A stretch of 64,000 nt of DNA. It comes from Lewinella sp041392765 (GTDB lineage: Bacteria; Bacteroidota; Bacteroidia; Chitinophagales; Saprospiraceae). A program made the translations under genes and the position numbers. Positions 8,146 to 19,362 of the stretch are shown one piece after another. The notes beneath the pieces are model-generated. The model was not told where the DNA came from and made no database searches. It was given only the letters and a program-made list of their open reading frames with translations. Position 1 is the stretch's first letter. Every line of letters starts with the position of its first letter. The stretch covers positions 1-64,000 of the forward strand of contig JAWKLL010000021.1 of assembly GCA_041392765.1 (NCBI GenBank). The letters are read 5' to 3'.

Positions 8146-11100
8146 TCAGTTCTTTTTAAGACTATCCCAAAATTCGTGAAAAGAATTGTACTCCTTCCGC
8201 CAATTGAGACCTGTACCCACTTGGCGACGACGCCCCCCACCTAAGTCTTGATCGAGGCGTTCGTAGAAACGTATTTTGATATCGCGGTTAGGGCTGATGG
8301 CGTATTCCACAATGATTTCTTCCCCGAAGAAGGTGCCGCTTTGGGTGGCTTCTCCAAAAGCAAAATTGCCGCCAAGGTCAACCGATAGGCGTTCATTGAG
8401 AAAACCAGATTTGAGGGAAATTTCCAAAGCATCTCCTTGTGTGAGGGGGTCTTGGCTTGTGACATCAGCGGTATTGATACGGTTGTAAACCACTTCAAAA
8501 TTAAGGCTGGAAAGCGTTTTACCATCTCCTATCAGTTCACCTAGCAATTCTGTTACCAAGAGGCTTAACTGATTGCTAAAATACTCGCTCAATGTATTGG
8601 TAATGGCTCCATTTCCGCTAAAAGACAGATCCGCTGGCAGGAACTGCCCCAGCACAATTAAACCAAAAACCTGTCGGTTCATTTCATTGGGGTCACGCCG
8701 TAACAATTGCAGTTTATTATCTGCTAGATTCTGCAACTGCCCCCTCAGATTAGGGAAAGCTAGATCAAAGGTGATATCAGGTTTGAATAAATCCCCCTGT
8801 AGTTCTAGAATTAAGTCCACATCCGTAGGTTGTTGGGCCAAATTGCGCTCCGCATCCGATGCCGTCAGCAGATATTCTGGCATAAAGGAAGTCAGTGGTG
8901 TGCGCAAGTCCTTGTATTCCGCATCAATATCTATGATAGCACGCAACGGATCTCCCGACCATGTGATAGTTCCTCCGGGGCGAATGACAAAGTCTTTATT
9001 AAAAATATCCTTGAGTGTGAATAAATAATTCCCCTGCGTAACCGCCACACTGCCATACATTTGGAACGATTCAGCGCGAGGCATCAAAATGCGCAAATCT
9101 CCCCTACCCTGCCCACGAAGGATATCGCCTGCCTTTTCATCAAAAATCAGCTCTAGGTCAGCTACTTCAGTTACATGGATGTCCATTTCTAAATTTAACC
9201 CTAATACTTTCGTATTCACGCTGCTATTAGTCTTCTGGCTTTGTTGGTGCTTATTGACAAACCGAACAAAATCTAAATCTCGGGTTTCCACCTGATCCGT
9301 CACGGGAATTACAATAAACGTACTATCCTGTACCGTAGCGTTTACATATATATTGGGGCGCTGAAAATCGCCTGTAAAAAGTACCTCGCCCTCGCCTAGA
9401 GCACGCCCATAAAAGAGTTCGTTATCGCCCGGTTTTAGATCCATCCCCAAAAAACGGCGGGTACGCAAACGGGCATTCATACCCAAGTTTTTAATCCGAT
9501 TATGGGTAATACCGCCCTCCATGATAGCTGTATTCCCATACTTATCATAGAGAACAGTACCTGTCAGGTCAAAAAAGTCTTTGCTGGCCTGAAGGGTGCA
9601 ATTATCAAAGGTATAATGCGTTTGTAGCGGGTCAATCGTAAAACCGCCATTTCGAAGATCTAAATACCCCCCAATATCCAAATTAGATGTAAGCCCGTTT
9701 ATCGACAAATCAGCATCGAATCGGCCTGTTGTGGAAGAAAGACCAGATTGCAGCCAATACGTGATGATATCAATAGGAAAACTGCTGACTTTAATACCTA
9801 AACCGAGGTAATCCTTGGTTTTTTCTATAGGTCTTCTATTGCGAAGGAAACCCTTAGTGCCAATATCTGCGAGATTATAAACAGCTTCTGCTTCTAATTG
9901 CATGGAGTCCTTACCAATTCGTAAAATAGCATTGGCATCCGTGGCAAGATCGGGCAAATAGGCATCTAATCGAAAAATACCAAAGGGATCTTTATTGATA
10001 AAAAACTCCTCGGCATTGATGTTCATATTGATGCCTTTCATAGCAAAAACATCATCGATCTGGAGCAGCATATCAAAGTTGCCTGAGAAATTTAGTTGCG
10101 CATAATCCCAAACTTCATCGATAATGCCAAAATCAAAATTCACAAACTGTAGGCGCAGTCCACGTGATCCGTTGTTCAACAACTGAATACCGTATTGCCG
10201 GTTCGTGAGGTAGAAATTGTCGATCTCCAAAGCACCCGGATGAATCTTGATTTGGTTGTCTTGATTGATACTCCAAGGTAAATTTGCTAAATTTAGATTA
10301 GAATTTTTAAACCGAAGGTTGTACCCAGTTGAATCAATCATAGCTAATGACCCACCGAGGTTCAACTTATCAAATACGCCTGGCGAATCCGTACTGATAT
10401 TCATCCCAAATCGCATACTGTCACTCGCTAGGGTGCTAAGAAACGTAAAACGATCTAAACGCTTTTTGCCGTTCAGGTAGGTGGAATTGATAACAAAATC
10501 TAAGTCTCCCTCTGATTTCTCTAAATCGAGTATAAAATAAACATCCTCAAGCTGCACTTTGCCATAAGTAAAAGAAGGAGTCTCTAAGATAATCTGTAAT
10601 GAATCATACGTACCATTGTAACGCCCCATCAAATCAAAGTCTTTGAGGTGCTGCAACTTTGGGTCGATGAGGTAGTTGATACCTTTGGAATCGGCAATGT
10701 GGAAATCAAAATAGAAATGGTTGATATTAGGTTCTTTTTTGGCTGGTTTGATTTTGAGTCGTCGGGCCAACTCGGGGTAATTTTTCAAGGCAAACTGCTT
10801 GAACGTCGCTGGCAGTTCGTTGATGTCAAATGCACCTCTTATTTCGCCTTTGGCTATCTCGGAATCCAACCGAAAGACCTTCTCACCCGTAATATCGTAG
10901 AATGAAAAAGCCTTAATATTGCCTACATCAAAACATTCATCCTTATCTTTTGTCAATTGGAGGTCTTTAATGGAGACATCCCCTTGCATATCGGCAAAAC
11001 GAATACTAGAAAGATTGAGGTCTATCTTGCCAGAAAGTGCCATATCCTGCTTTGATAAGTTGAGCGGTAGCATATCCAATTTGCGAATGTCCGCTTCAAA

Positions 11101-12983
11101 GTCGAAAAGAGGAACGGTGTCTCGGAAATCAACTTCTCCTTTGAAAGTAAAGTCAATGTTGTCGTCATGTATCACGAAATCTCCACCAAAAAAGCTTTTG
11201 TTCAATTGCCCCGTAACTACTGCATTTCGATAAGTGTAATCCCTAAAGGTGAAACGCTCCACATCAGCCGTCAAATCAGCAGAAGCTAGATCAGCGGTAA
11301 GTCCAAAACCATTTTTCACACTTGACGAACAATCGACTTTTCCAAAATCAGGGTTTCCTGTCCATTTCCCAATATCAAAATCCCTAAGTGCCAAATTTCC
11401 TGCATATTTAGCTCTTTCCGCTCCTTGCTTCAGTACCATTTGCATATCCATATTGGCCTGCCCGAGATCTGTAACCAAAGTACCATCGGCCACAAAATCT
11501 ACGAAAAAGCCAATAAAACTACCACGGAAATCAATCCGTCCCAATTTGTCAAAGTTTTTAGGAGGATTAAACCTAGGGATTAACTGCCGTAAAGTGCCCA
11601 TACGTGTAGAGAGACGACGCAAATCTAGCATTAGGAATTCCTCCTGTTTTACGGCTAAATTTTGGCTGGTGAATTTACCTTCTAAGCGGGTACCATCGGC
11701 CAATTGTATATTGAGATCGTCGCCACGCAGGTTGTTTATATTGCCTTTTACACGTCCATCAATTTGCAAATTGGTAAGCCTATTATCAGCAAAAAAGCGG
11801 TTATTGTTTAAATTAGGAACAAAGGCAATAATGTCTTGTAATGTAACATCCGCATCGTGAAAACGAACATCCATCTTCACCTTGTCGGTAAAATAAGCCC
11901 AATCCTCAAAGCTTTTATAACGAAAGACCAATGTATCTCCCAAGCTACTCGTTGGCGTAATAATAGATAATCCATTGAACATCAATTTTTTATCAGACAC
12001 TTCTGCCTCGTTGGCCGATAAACGCTTCAAATGAAAACCACTGGCATCTTTAGCCGCAATCCAGTTCACTCGTCCCGACCAAACTTTTTCTGCTAAGCTC
12101 AAACTGTCAATTTCTACTTGAATCTCCGACAAATCGAGGTGTTTGAGGTCTAGTTGGTCATCTGGCCATACTCGCTCAGGCGATTTCCTGAAATTGTCGA
12201 GTTGAAAACGCCCATCTGTAAGGAGAATCTCTCCAATAGCTAATGAAAAGGTAGTCGTATCAGTAGCCGTTTTTTCAATCACAGGCAATAAACCCGTGCC
12301 TATCCAATTGTTAATAGCAACGACTGGTTCTCGAAAATTAACCGCCCTTATATTTAGCTTTTTTTGAGGTAAATCCATCTCATTTACATACACCTGACCA
12401 AAGGGTATCCAAGCATCCAAGCTACTCCCCTTTAAACTATCAGACTGAGTAAAATGCACATTTTCCAAAATTAATTCGCGCAAATTGAAAGGAATGGGTT
12501 TGTTTTGCCCTTCTTTTTTGGAAAAAGCCTTGCAATAGCATAAGCAATGTTCGATAAACTATCGGTAGGTGCTCTTCTAATATGAACTTGCGTTCCATTG
12601 AGCGTCAGTGCCTCAACTTCTATCCCTCGCTGGTAGATAGCCCAAGGAGACAGATTGAAATCCGCAATGATATTACCGCTGGCAATCATTGTATCGCCAC
12701 GCGTATCCTCTACATAAAGACCTACCAAATTTAATTCATCCAACCAACTGACTCTCAAGCGCTTCAATGTAACTTTGCTTCCTAAAGCATCTTGTAATAG
12801 GACGACAGCGCGTTGTGCCAATTCTTGCTGTACGGGCGGCAATTGTAGCACTAAAAACATCAACAACAATACATAACCACTCCAGCGCAGTATTCGCCAC
12901 AACCAACGCCAATACCTTCTCCTCTTCCGAGGGGACAAGCCTTCTGGTGGCACAGGTGGAGTAGTTAATTCGTTCATCGACAA
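8146..12983 (-). CDS. TamB-like translocation and assembly protein (one frameshift)
   Basis: About 1610 residues in two pieces: 12471-12983 gives the N-terminus and 8146-12483 the rest, joined by a one-base frameshift near 12500 in an A-rich run. The N-terminus is a cytoplasmic stretch, an Arg-rich RKRRRYWRWLWR and one membrane helix (YVLLLMFLVLQLPPVQQELA). The body is a long repetitive beta-rich AsmA/TamB-type structure. The C-terminal 450 residues are the conserved TamB domain (GDLRILMPRAESFQMYGSVA, GGTITWSGDPLRAIIDIDAEY, FGLIVLGQFLP). TamB-type proteins bridge the inner and outer membranes and take part in lipid transport and outer membrane protein assembly. The frameshift is probably a sequence error because the rest is intact. 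Confidence 0.88.
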
Positions 12984-13031
12984 TTTGAATGTGCAAATAT
13001 AGCAAGATTAACTATCTGAAAACTTGCATTT

Positions 13032-13193
13032 GAGGTTATGTAGGAGAATTTTTATACGCTTCTAATATCTTTTATACCATGCTCCGTCAAAGATTTTTTT
13101 ACTTAGCCACGCGGCTAAGCAAAAGAACCATTCCATTGCCTAACATAAAAAATCTTATTTAAATCCCTCTACAAATACCCCGTACATAACCTC
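13032..13193. repeat. terminal-inverted-repeat element, family 3, long copy
   Basis: Begins GAGGTTATGTAGGAGAATTT and ends with the inverted CCCCGTACATAACCTC; the outer 9-11 bases are complementary. The centre holds a hairpin, CTTAGCC / GGCTAAG. A 54-base version with the same ends lies at 33856-33909. It occupies the divergent region between tamB and the subtilase. The remaining AT-rich sequence up to 13408 shows no gene. Confidence 0.7.
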
Positions 13194-13408
13194 ATTTTTT
13201 TGCCGTAAATTATACGTATGGCATCCTATTAAGTTTTATTTAGCATTCGGCATGAATTTATCCTTTTCTTTATTATCAACTACCTTTTTCGAAGGATGTC
13301 ATACCACATAAACAATCTAATATCCGCAAGTATTAATAATAAAATTTTTAATTACCTTTACCTCTTAACCACACTACTTTGTTTACCTTTTATACCAAAC
13401 TCCAAATT

Positions 13409-14941
13409 ATGATTCGCAATTATCTATCTTTATCACTTATTGCATTATTGGCACTTACATGTTCCCGACAATCGTTAGAAGAAGCCAGCGTTCCGAATCC
13501 ACTTCCGGAACGAATGAGCAAAGAAGCCATTAATGATTTTGTCATGGGAAAACTCCAACAGGAAGGTCTTTTCAAATGGGATATGGCTAATGCTGAGTTG
13601 GTCTGGAGTGCTATGTCGCATAGCGGCGAGCAGGCCGTTATTGGCTACCAACCCGTTGGCTTTACCAACATCAAAGAGAAAATGCACGAAATCGATATTA
13701 CCCAATCCGAATGGCGGCAAGTTCGTGCAGATATTGTTGACTTCGTAACGACTGAAACGCAGCAATACTTCCCTGAAGAAAACATCACTGCCGACAAGCT
13801 TTTGATGGGCTATCCGTTAGAAACAACGCTTCCAACTTTCAATATCCTTATCAAGCATCCAGCTATTGTGGAAGCACTCAGGAATAGGATGGACGTTCGC
13901 TACGTAGAACCCAGCAACTACAGCATGGAAGAAGTTGCCAATTATAGTGATTCCGGATGTGGTGTTACGCCAGCTTCCAATATTCCTAGCGCCGATTATA
14001 CCACAACCAGCCCGAGTGCTAAAATTCCTTGGAACTTCCATTTGGTAAACATCCCAACTGCGTGGAACACTAGCCAAGGCGACAATATTGGAGTTGCTTT
14101 GATAGACACGGGTACTTCACCCAACCAACCTAAGGTAGGTAGTGCTTACGCTTCGGGGCAATCAACAGGTCGTTACATACAGCGTTATGGCACCTACGTG
14201 AGTTCCTGGTGGTGGTGGGCTTCACCCGACGGCCCCAATGATGACTGCGGACATGGTACGCAAATGGCTGGTTTGATTGCCGCTCCCAAGGCTTCCGGTG
14301 GTTCATCTGTGGGAGCAGCCTGGAAAGCAGACCTAATTGCTTACCGCGCTACTGGCGATGTTGTCATCAATAGCTCTAGCGAGAAAAATGGCGTAAGAGA
14401 TGCCCTTGTAGCCGTTGCCAATCGCTCAGATATCAAAATCATTAGCATGTCAATCGGAGATGTCTTTTGGAGCAGCACCGTAGCCGATGGCATTTACTAT
14501 GCCTATAACCGTGGAAAACTTATGTTTGCCGCAGCCGGCACTTCTCTTAGTTGGACAAGCTGGTGGGGTGTGATTTTCCCCGCCAACATGGCTGAAACCG
14601 TAGCCGTTACGGGGGTTAAAGAAGGTTACCCTCTCGAACGTTGTAATACCTGCCACGATGGTTCTGAGGTAGATTTCATTGTCCCTATGCAGCGCCGCAA
14701 CGATAACAGCCGCACTTCATTGACGTTAGCCATGAGTGGTAATGTGCCTGCTTATGTAGGAGGCTCAAGCGCTGCAACTGCTACTACTGCAGGAATTGCT
14801 GCTTTGGTTTGGGCTACTAACCCATCCCAAAATCGCACACAAGTCCTCAATCGGATGAAAAATGCCGCATCCATCTACCCATCACGAGATGGCAACTTTG
14901 GATGGGGTATGGTAGATGCCGCTTACGCAGTTACCCATTAA
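13409..14941 (+). CDS. subtilisin-like serine protease (S8 family)
   Basis: A 510-residue secreted peptidase. The N-terminus (YLSLSLIALLALTC) is a signal peptide with a possible lipobox cysteine. A propeptide-like region runs to about residue 190. The catalytic domain has Asp in GVALIDTGTS, His in DCGHGTQMAGLIAAP, the substrate-cleft IKIISMSIGD and Ser in YVGGSSAATATTAGIAALVW. The serine motif is GSSAAT instead of the common GTSMAxP but is still usable. The C-terminus ends with the catalytic domain and has no T9SS tail, so it is probably a lipoprotein or periplasmic. The ATG at 13409 is preferred to an upstream TTG. A strong terminator follows. Confidence 0.9.
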   Translation: MIRNYLSLSLIALLALTCSRQSLEEASVPNPLPERMSKEAINDFVMGKLQQEGLFKWDMANAELVWSAMSHSGEQAVIGYQPVGFTNIKEKMHEIDITQSEWRQVRADIVDFVTTETQQYFPEENITADKLLMGYPLETTLPTFNILIKHPAIVEALRNRMDVRYVEPSNYSMEEVANYSDSGCGVTPASNIPSADYTTTSPSAKIPWNFHLVNIPTAWNTSQGDNIGVALIDTGTSPNQPKVGSAYASGQSTGRYIQRYGTYVSSWWWWASPDGPNDDCGHGTQMAGLIAAPKASGGSSVGAAWKADLIAYRATGDVVINSSSEKNGVRDALVAVANRSDIKIISMSIGDVFWSSTVADGIYYAYNRGKLMFAAAGTSLSWTSWWGVIFPANMAETVAVTGVKEGYPLERCNTCHDGSEVDFIVPMQRRNDNSRTSLTLAMSGNVPAYVGGSSAATATTAGIAALVWATNPSQNRTQVLNRMKNAASIYPSRDGNFGWGMVDAAYAVTH

Positions 14942-14964
14942 TTTCGGGAGGAAATATTGATAAC

Positions 14965-15003
14965 AAAAGCCCCGACACGAGCAGATTGTGTCGGGGCTTT
15001 TTC
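14965..15003. terminator. bidirectional intrinsic terminator
   Basis: AAAAGCCCCGACAC and GTGTCGGGGCTTTTT form a perfect stem with a 10-base loop. A and T tails on both sides serve both the subtilase and the convergent pruA gene. Confidence 0.92.
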
Positions 15004-15021
15004 TTTATAACGCAGCCTAAA

Positions 15022-16649
15022 TTACTCTCCTAAGAAAGGATAGCGATAATCGTGTGGCGGAACGAAGTTCTCCTTGATCGTGCGTGGACTGATCCAGCGA
15101 TAAAGATTCAAAACTGAACCCGCTTTATCATTCGTACCCGACCCTCTGGCACCCCCAAAAGGCTGTTGACCAACCACTGCACCTGTTGGCTTGTCATTGA
15201 TGTAGAAATTACCCGCTGCGTGTTTTAACTTCTCCGTCATTTGGTTAATGACCGTCCGCTCGCGGGCAAAAATAGCACCCGTCAAAGCGTATTGGGAAGT
15301 GCTGTCCACCAAATCCAGCATGGCATCAAAATCTGCATCCTCATAAACGTAAATGGAAAGCACGGGTCCAAAGATTTCTTCTTCCATCGTTCTATAATGA
15401 GGATCTTTGACTAGCAACACGGTAGGCTCAACAAAATACCCCTTCGTTTTATCGCAATGCCCGCCAGCCAGGACTTCCACCTCAGGGGATTTTTTCGCTT
15501 CTGCGATGTAGTTGCTGATTTTATCAAAAGACCGTTCGTCAATGACAGCGTTGATAAAGTTAGAAAAATCATCTACTGCTCCCATCTTGAAAGTAGCAAT
15601 ATCGGCTAGTAGTTTCTCTTTGATAGCAGGCCAAAGGCTTTTCGGAAGGTAAGCGCGAGAAGCAGCGGAGCATTTCTGCCCTTGGTATTCAAAAGCGCCT
15701 CGGCTCAAGGCAACCGCTACCTCAATCGGGTTGGAAGAAGGGTGCGCCACCACAAAATCTTTGCCACCTGTTTCGCCTACGATGCGGGGATAGGTTCGGT
15801 ATTTTGCAATATTGCGACCAATGGTAGCCCAAAGCGTTTGAAACACCTTTGTACTGCCTGTGAAGTGAAGTCCTGCAAAATCTTTGTGGGCAAACACAAT
15901 ATCTCCGGCAGCAGGGCCATCGGCATATACTAAATTGATGACTCCCGCAGGAAGACCTGCTTCATGGAAAATCTCCATCACCAACCGAGCTGCGAAAATC
16001 TGGGTTTCTGCGGGTTTCCACACCACCACATTGCCCATCATCGCGGGAGAGGCAGGCAAGTTGCCAGCAATAGCTGTGAAATTAAAAGGTGTAATTGCAA
16101 AAATGAACCCTTCGAGTGGTCGGTACTCCATGCGGTTCCACGTTAGTGGCGAGCTGTTGGGTTGTTCCGAATATATCTGGGTCATATATTGCACGTTGAA
16201 CCGCAGGAAATCTGCCAATTCTGCTACCGCATCTATCTCAGCCTGAGTAAACATTTTTACTTTGCCCCAGCATAGTAGCGGCATTTACGCGAGCGCGATA
16301 GTACGCTGATTAAGTCGGCAGCTTTAAGAAAGATTGCCGCCCGATCTTGCCAAGGCATGGCTTCCCAAGCAGGCTGAGCCGCTAGTGCAGCTGAAATGGC
16401 TGCGTTTACGTGATGGGCATTGCCTTTGTGAAAATACCCAAGCGTATGCGCTATTTCATGGGGAGGATGTACGGCTACCTTCTCACCCGTGGTCACCCAT
16501 TCTCCGTTGATGTACATCGGTAAATCCCATTCTTGAGATTTGTAATGAGCAATGGCCGCCTTTAGGGCTTCGCGTTCCGATGAACCGGGTGCATAATTGA
16601 GTACGGGTTCATTTTTAGGTTCAGGTACGCGGTAATATGCATTTGACAT
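15022..16649 (-). CDS. pruA: L-glutamate gamma-semialdehyde (P5C) dehydrogenase, two frameshifts
   Basis: Oxidises P5C/glutamate semialdehyde to glutamate with NAD+, the second step of proline catabolism. Together the pieces give the usual length of about 540 residues. The N-terminal piece (16257-16649) has MYINGEWVTTG. The C-terminal piece (15022 up) has FAITPFNFTAIAGN, VWKPAETQI, GLHFTGSTKVF, the Glu in IVGETGGKDF, the catalytic Cys in GAFEYQGQKCSAASRAY and PFGGARGSGTNDK. Between them the frame changes twice within about 70 bases (near 16313 and 16252). The missing residues YRARVNAATMLGQSKNV are readable in the third frame. The gene content is complete, so error is likelier than decay. Confidence 0.92.
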
Positions 16650-16721
16650 GATCCTTATTTTATGGTTAGGAAACTAATTTACTACAAAAAACAAGCCTGC
16701 TGGTTGTAAGTTGTCACCAAA

Positions 16722-17441
16722 CTACCGAGGCTTTTGCTTCTTCAATTCCATCATAGAAAGCAGGTAACGTTTAGCTAAAGGGATGATTTCTACTCGACTA
16801 CTGCTTACGTCATCCGTCCATTTGACTGGCAATTCAAACAATCGCTTATGCTGCCATTCAGCTACTGTTAGCAACTCTGTGCTAAAAAACCAGCCGTCAT
16901 TCGTAGCACCTCCCTCCATCAAATCGGACAAGATTTCTCTGCGCAAGAATTTAAACCCACACATCCCATCGGAAAACCGAACACCAAGGTATATTTTTAA
17001 TAAAAAATTAAAAACCCGGGAAGCAACCTCTCGCTTAAAGGTGCGGTTCAACACTTGTGCCTGTGGATGTAAACGCGTTGCATAGACTAAATCGTAGTTT
17101 TCTTGGGCTAAGGCTTGATAAGCCCTGAGAAAATGAGGCAAATCCGTTGCTAAATCTAAATCCATGTACCCCACAATATCCGCTTGCGACTGCCCCCAAG
17201 AAGTTTTCAGCGCTAGCCCCACCCCTTTGCGTGGTACACTCACCCAATGTACTTCTTCAAAATCTTGACTCAGTGATGCAGCAATCGTCCGCGTATTATC
17301 AGTAGAACCATTATCTGCAATAACGATTCGCCACTGCCCTGGTTGAGGAAAGTTATCTTTCAAAAACCGATGCAAAACGCCTACATTATCAGCCAAAGTA
17401 AGCGCTTCGTTTAAGACAGGAATGGTTACATCGAAAGTCAT
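16722..17441 (-). CDS. family 2 glycosyltransferase, dolichyl-phosphate sugar synthase type
   Basis: A 239-residue GT-A enzyme. It opens with VTIPVLNEALTLADNV and has the nucleotide-binding ADNGSTDNT. A DXD-like YMDLDLATDLPHFL follows, and then FSDGMCGFKFLRRE and GWFFSTELL, a pattern seen in ALG5/DPM1-like enzymes and undecaprenyl-phosphate sugar transferases. It would move a sugar from a nucleotide donor to a polyprenyl phosphate at the inner membrane. No C-terminal membrane segments are present. I start at the ATG at 17441 because the 37 extra upstream residues do not look like family sequence. It is a single gene next to pruA; the donor sugar cannot be told. Confidence 0.85.
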   Translation of the reverse strand: MTFDVTIPVLNEALTLADNVGVLHRFLKDNFPQPGQWRIVIADNGSTDNTRTIAASLSQDFEEVHWVSVPRKGVGLALKTSWGQSQADIVGYMDLDLATDLPHFLRAYQALAQENYDLVYATRLHPQAQVLNRTFKREVASRVFNFLLKIYLGVRFSDGMCGFKFLRREILSDLMEGGATNDGWFFSTELLTVAEWQHKRLFELPVKWTDDVSSSRVEIIPLAKRYLLSMMELKKQKPR

Positions 17442-17593
17442 TATCGTAATAATTTGCCAAATTACTGCGCGAAGATAACAGGGATTCAGGTTTTGTGAGG
17501 AAGATTTACTTACTTTGTCTTCAATTCGGGGATATTTGTCTATTGATAGCAACTTTCCCTATCTTTTAAGCATTCATTTTCGAGCATAGTGTT

Positions 17594-18262
17594 ATGTTAA
17601 AAAGTCTAAAATCAATTTTCATTGTTGAGGAGGAAAGCCCCAAAAAGCCTACTCCACAAAGTGCATCCCCTGCAAAAAGCAGCCCTAAGACAACTGAAAA
17701 AGTACAACAACCGGCCACAGCTCCCAAGCCCACTACTGCGTCAGATGGCAAAGTAACGCCCAAGTTTACCGACATTCTACTAGGGGCAATGGAAAAGGTT
17801 AATTTGGATGGTTTTGACTATTTGGAGTACAAAAAATCGCTCCAATCGCTGCTAAAAATGAATGCTGGGATGGATGAAGCAACGGCTTTCAAGTCGGCCT
17901 ATGCTATGGCTCAAACAATGGGTGCGTCCCCTACCCTCTTGGTGAATACTGCCGAGCACTACATGCAAGCCCTCAAAACGGAAGAAGAAAAGTTCCGTTT
18001 GGCATTGGCGAACCAGCAAGAAAGCAAGGTCGGCAACAAACAAAAGGAAAAACAGCAACTTCAGGCTGGCATCAAAGATAAGCAGGAACGCATTTTGCAC
18101 CACAAAAGAAATTGAAGCCGACCAGCAAAAACTCAGTAAATTGGACGAAGAAATCTCCTCAGCTGTCTCCGTGATAGAAGGCACCAAAAATGACTTCTTC
18201 GCCTCTTACCAGCATATCATTGGCAAATCCAAGACGATATTGCCAAAATGAAGGAGTACTAA
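17594..18262 (+). CDS. hypothetical helical protein, partner of the downstream PspA-like membrane protein (two frameshifts)
   Basis: Not a family I can name. The first 173 residues read MLKSLKSIFIVEEES, then a Pro/Ala/Thr/Lys-rich linker (about 17-55), then a helical domain (FTDILLGAMEKVNLDGFDYL, LLVNTAEHYMQALKTEEEKF) passing into a charged coiled coil. After a frameshift near 18100 the coiled coil continues (KEIEADQQKLSKLDEEISSA) and after another near 18232 it ends QDDIAKMKEY. There is no signal peptide, so it is probably cytoplasmic. The next gene starts 22 bases later on the same strand, so the two form a likely operon. The helical middle domain may mediate oligomerisation; this is inference. 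Confidence 0.6.
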
Positions 18263-18284
18263 ATAATCGACAACAACACAATCA

Positions 18285-19300
18285 ATGGATACGAATACAA
18301 AGACCAAATCTTTTTGGCAACGCCCCGAAGGCATTACAGGGCTTATTTTTTTGGCCGCTATCGTAGCAGCGGGTGGCTACCTACTCACAGCTATCAACTG
18401 GGCTGCCATCATGGCCAACACCCTGTACTTGGCGGGCACCTAGCTGTATTAGGTGTTGTTACCTACATGGTTCTTGACCCAAAGATGAGGGCGCTAGTAG
18501 GCTATGCTTACAAAAGCATTATGCGTTGGGTTACGGGGTTGTTTGTACAGATTGACCCCATTGGCATCCTCAAGTCCTACGTAGAGGAATTGCAGGAAAA
18601 CCTCCGCAAAATGAACAAGCAAATCAGCCAGTTACGGGCACAAATGCACAAACTCAAGGAGATTATCGTCAACAATGAACGAGAGATCAAAAGTAATCTG
18701 GAATTGGCCAGCAAAGCAAAGGCTACCCAGAAAACCAATGTAATGATCCTCAAATCGCGCAAAGCAGGCCGATTGAGCGAATCCAATGTCAAGTTGGAAG
18801 ACCTCTACAAGCGGATGGAAGTGCTGTACCGTGTGCTCACCAAAATGTACGAAAACAGCCAGATTCTTTCCGAAGACATCAAAGACCAAGTGGCGGTCAA
18901 AGAGCAAGAGCGCAAGGCTATCCATGCCTCTCACTCAGCTATGAAATCAGCGATGAGCATCATCTCCGGCGACCCCGACAAACGTGCCATGTTCGATATG
19001 GCTATGGAAGCCGTCACCGAAGATGTCGCCAGCAAAGTAGGCGAAATGGAACGATTCATGGAAGTATCTGCTAATTTCATGAACTCCATCGACCTTCAGC
19101 AGGGCGTTTTTGAGGAAGATGGTCTTAAAATGCTTGAAAAATGGGAAAAGGAAAGTACCTCGTTTATATTAGGTGAAGAGAAGTCAACATTGCTATTAGA
19201 GGCGGAAGATGACAGCAATGTCCTCGACCTCAACGCCCCTATTCCTGAAAAGGTTAGAGATGGTGGCCACAGGAATCAATACGATGCGTTTTTTGATTAG
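18285..19300 (+). CDS. membrane-anchored PspA-like coiled-coil protein (one frameshift)
   Basis: About 338 residues. The start is ATG at 18285 (MDTNTKTKSFWQRPEGIT); the first frame ends at 18441-18443 and the rest continues one base over. Two membrane helices (about residues 17-39 and 44-66) are followed by a long charged coiled coil: DPIGILKSYVEELQENLRKM, then QLRAQMHKLKEIIVNNE, KSRKAGRLSESN and a helical tail with FMNSIDLQQGVFE. The DPxxxLxxYxxELxxxLxxM pattern resembles the start of PspA/IM30 proteins, but those lack membrane helices. With its partner at 17594 it looks like a dedicated membrane-associated assembly of unknown role. The similarity to PspA is an impression, not a search result. 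Confidence 0.6.
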
Positions 19301-19362
19301 AGTATGTTTAAATTTCCCACAAACAATTACTTCTCCTTCTCAATTAGGCTAACCTAACAGTT

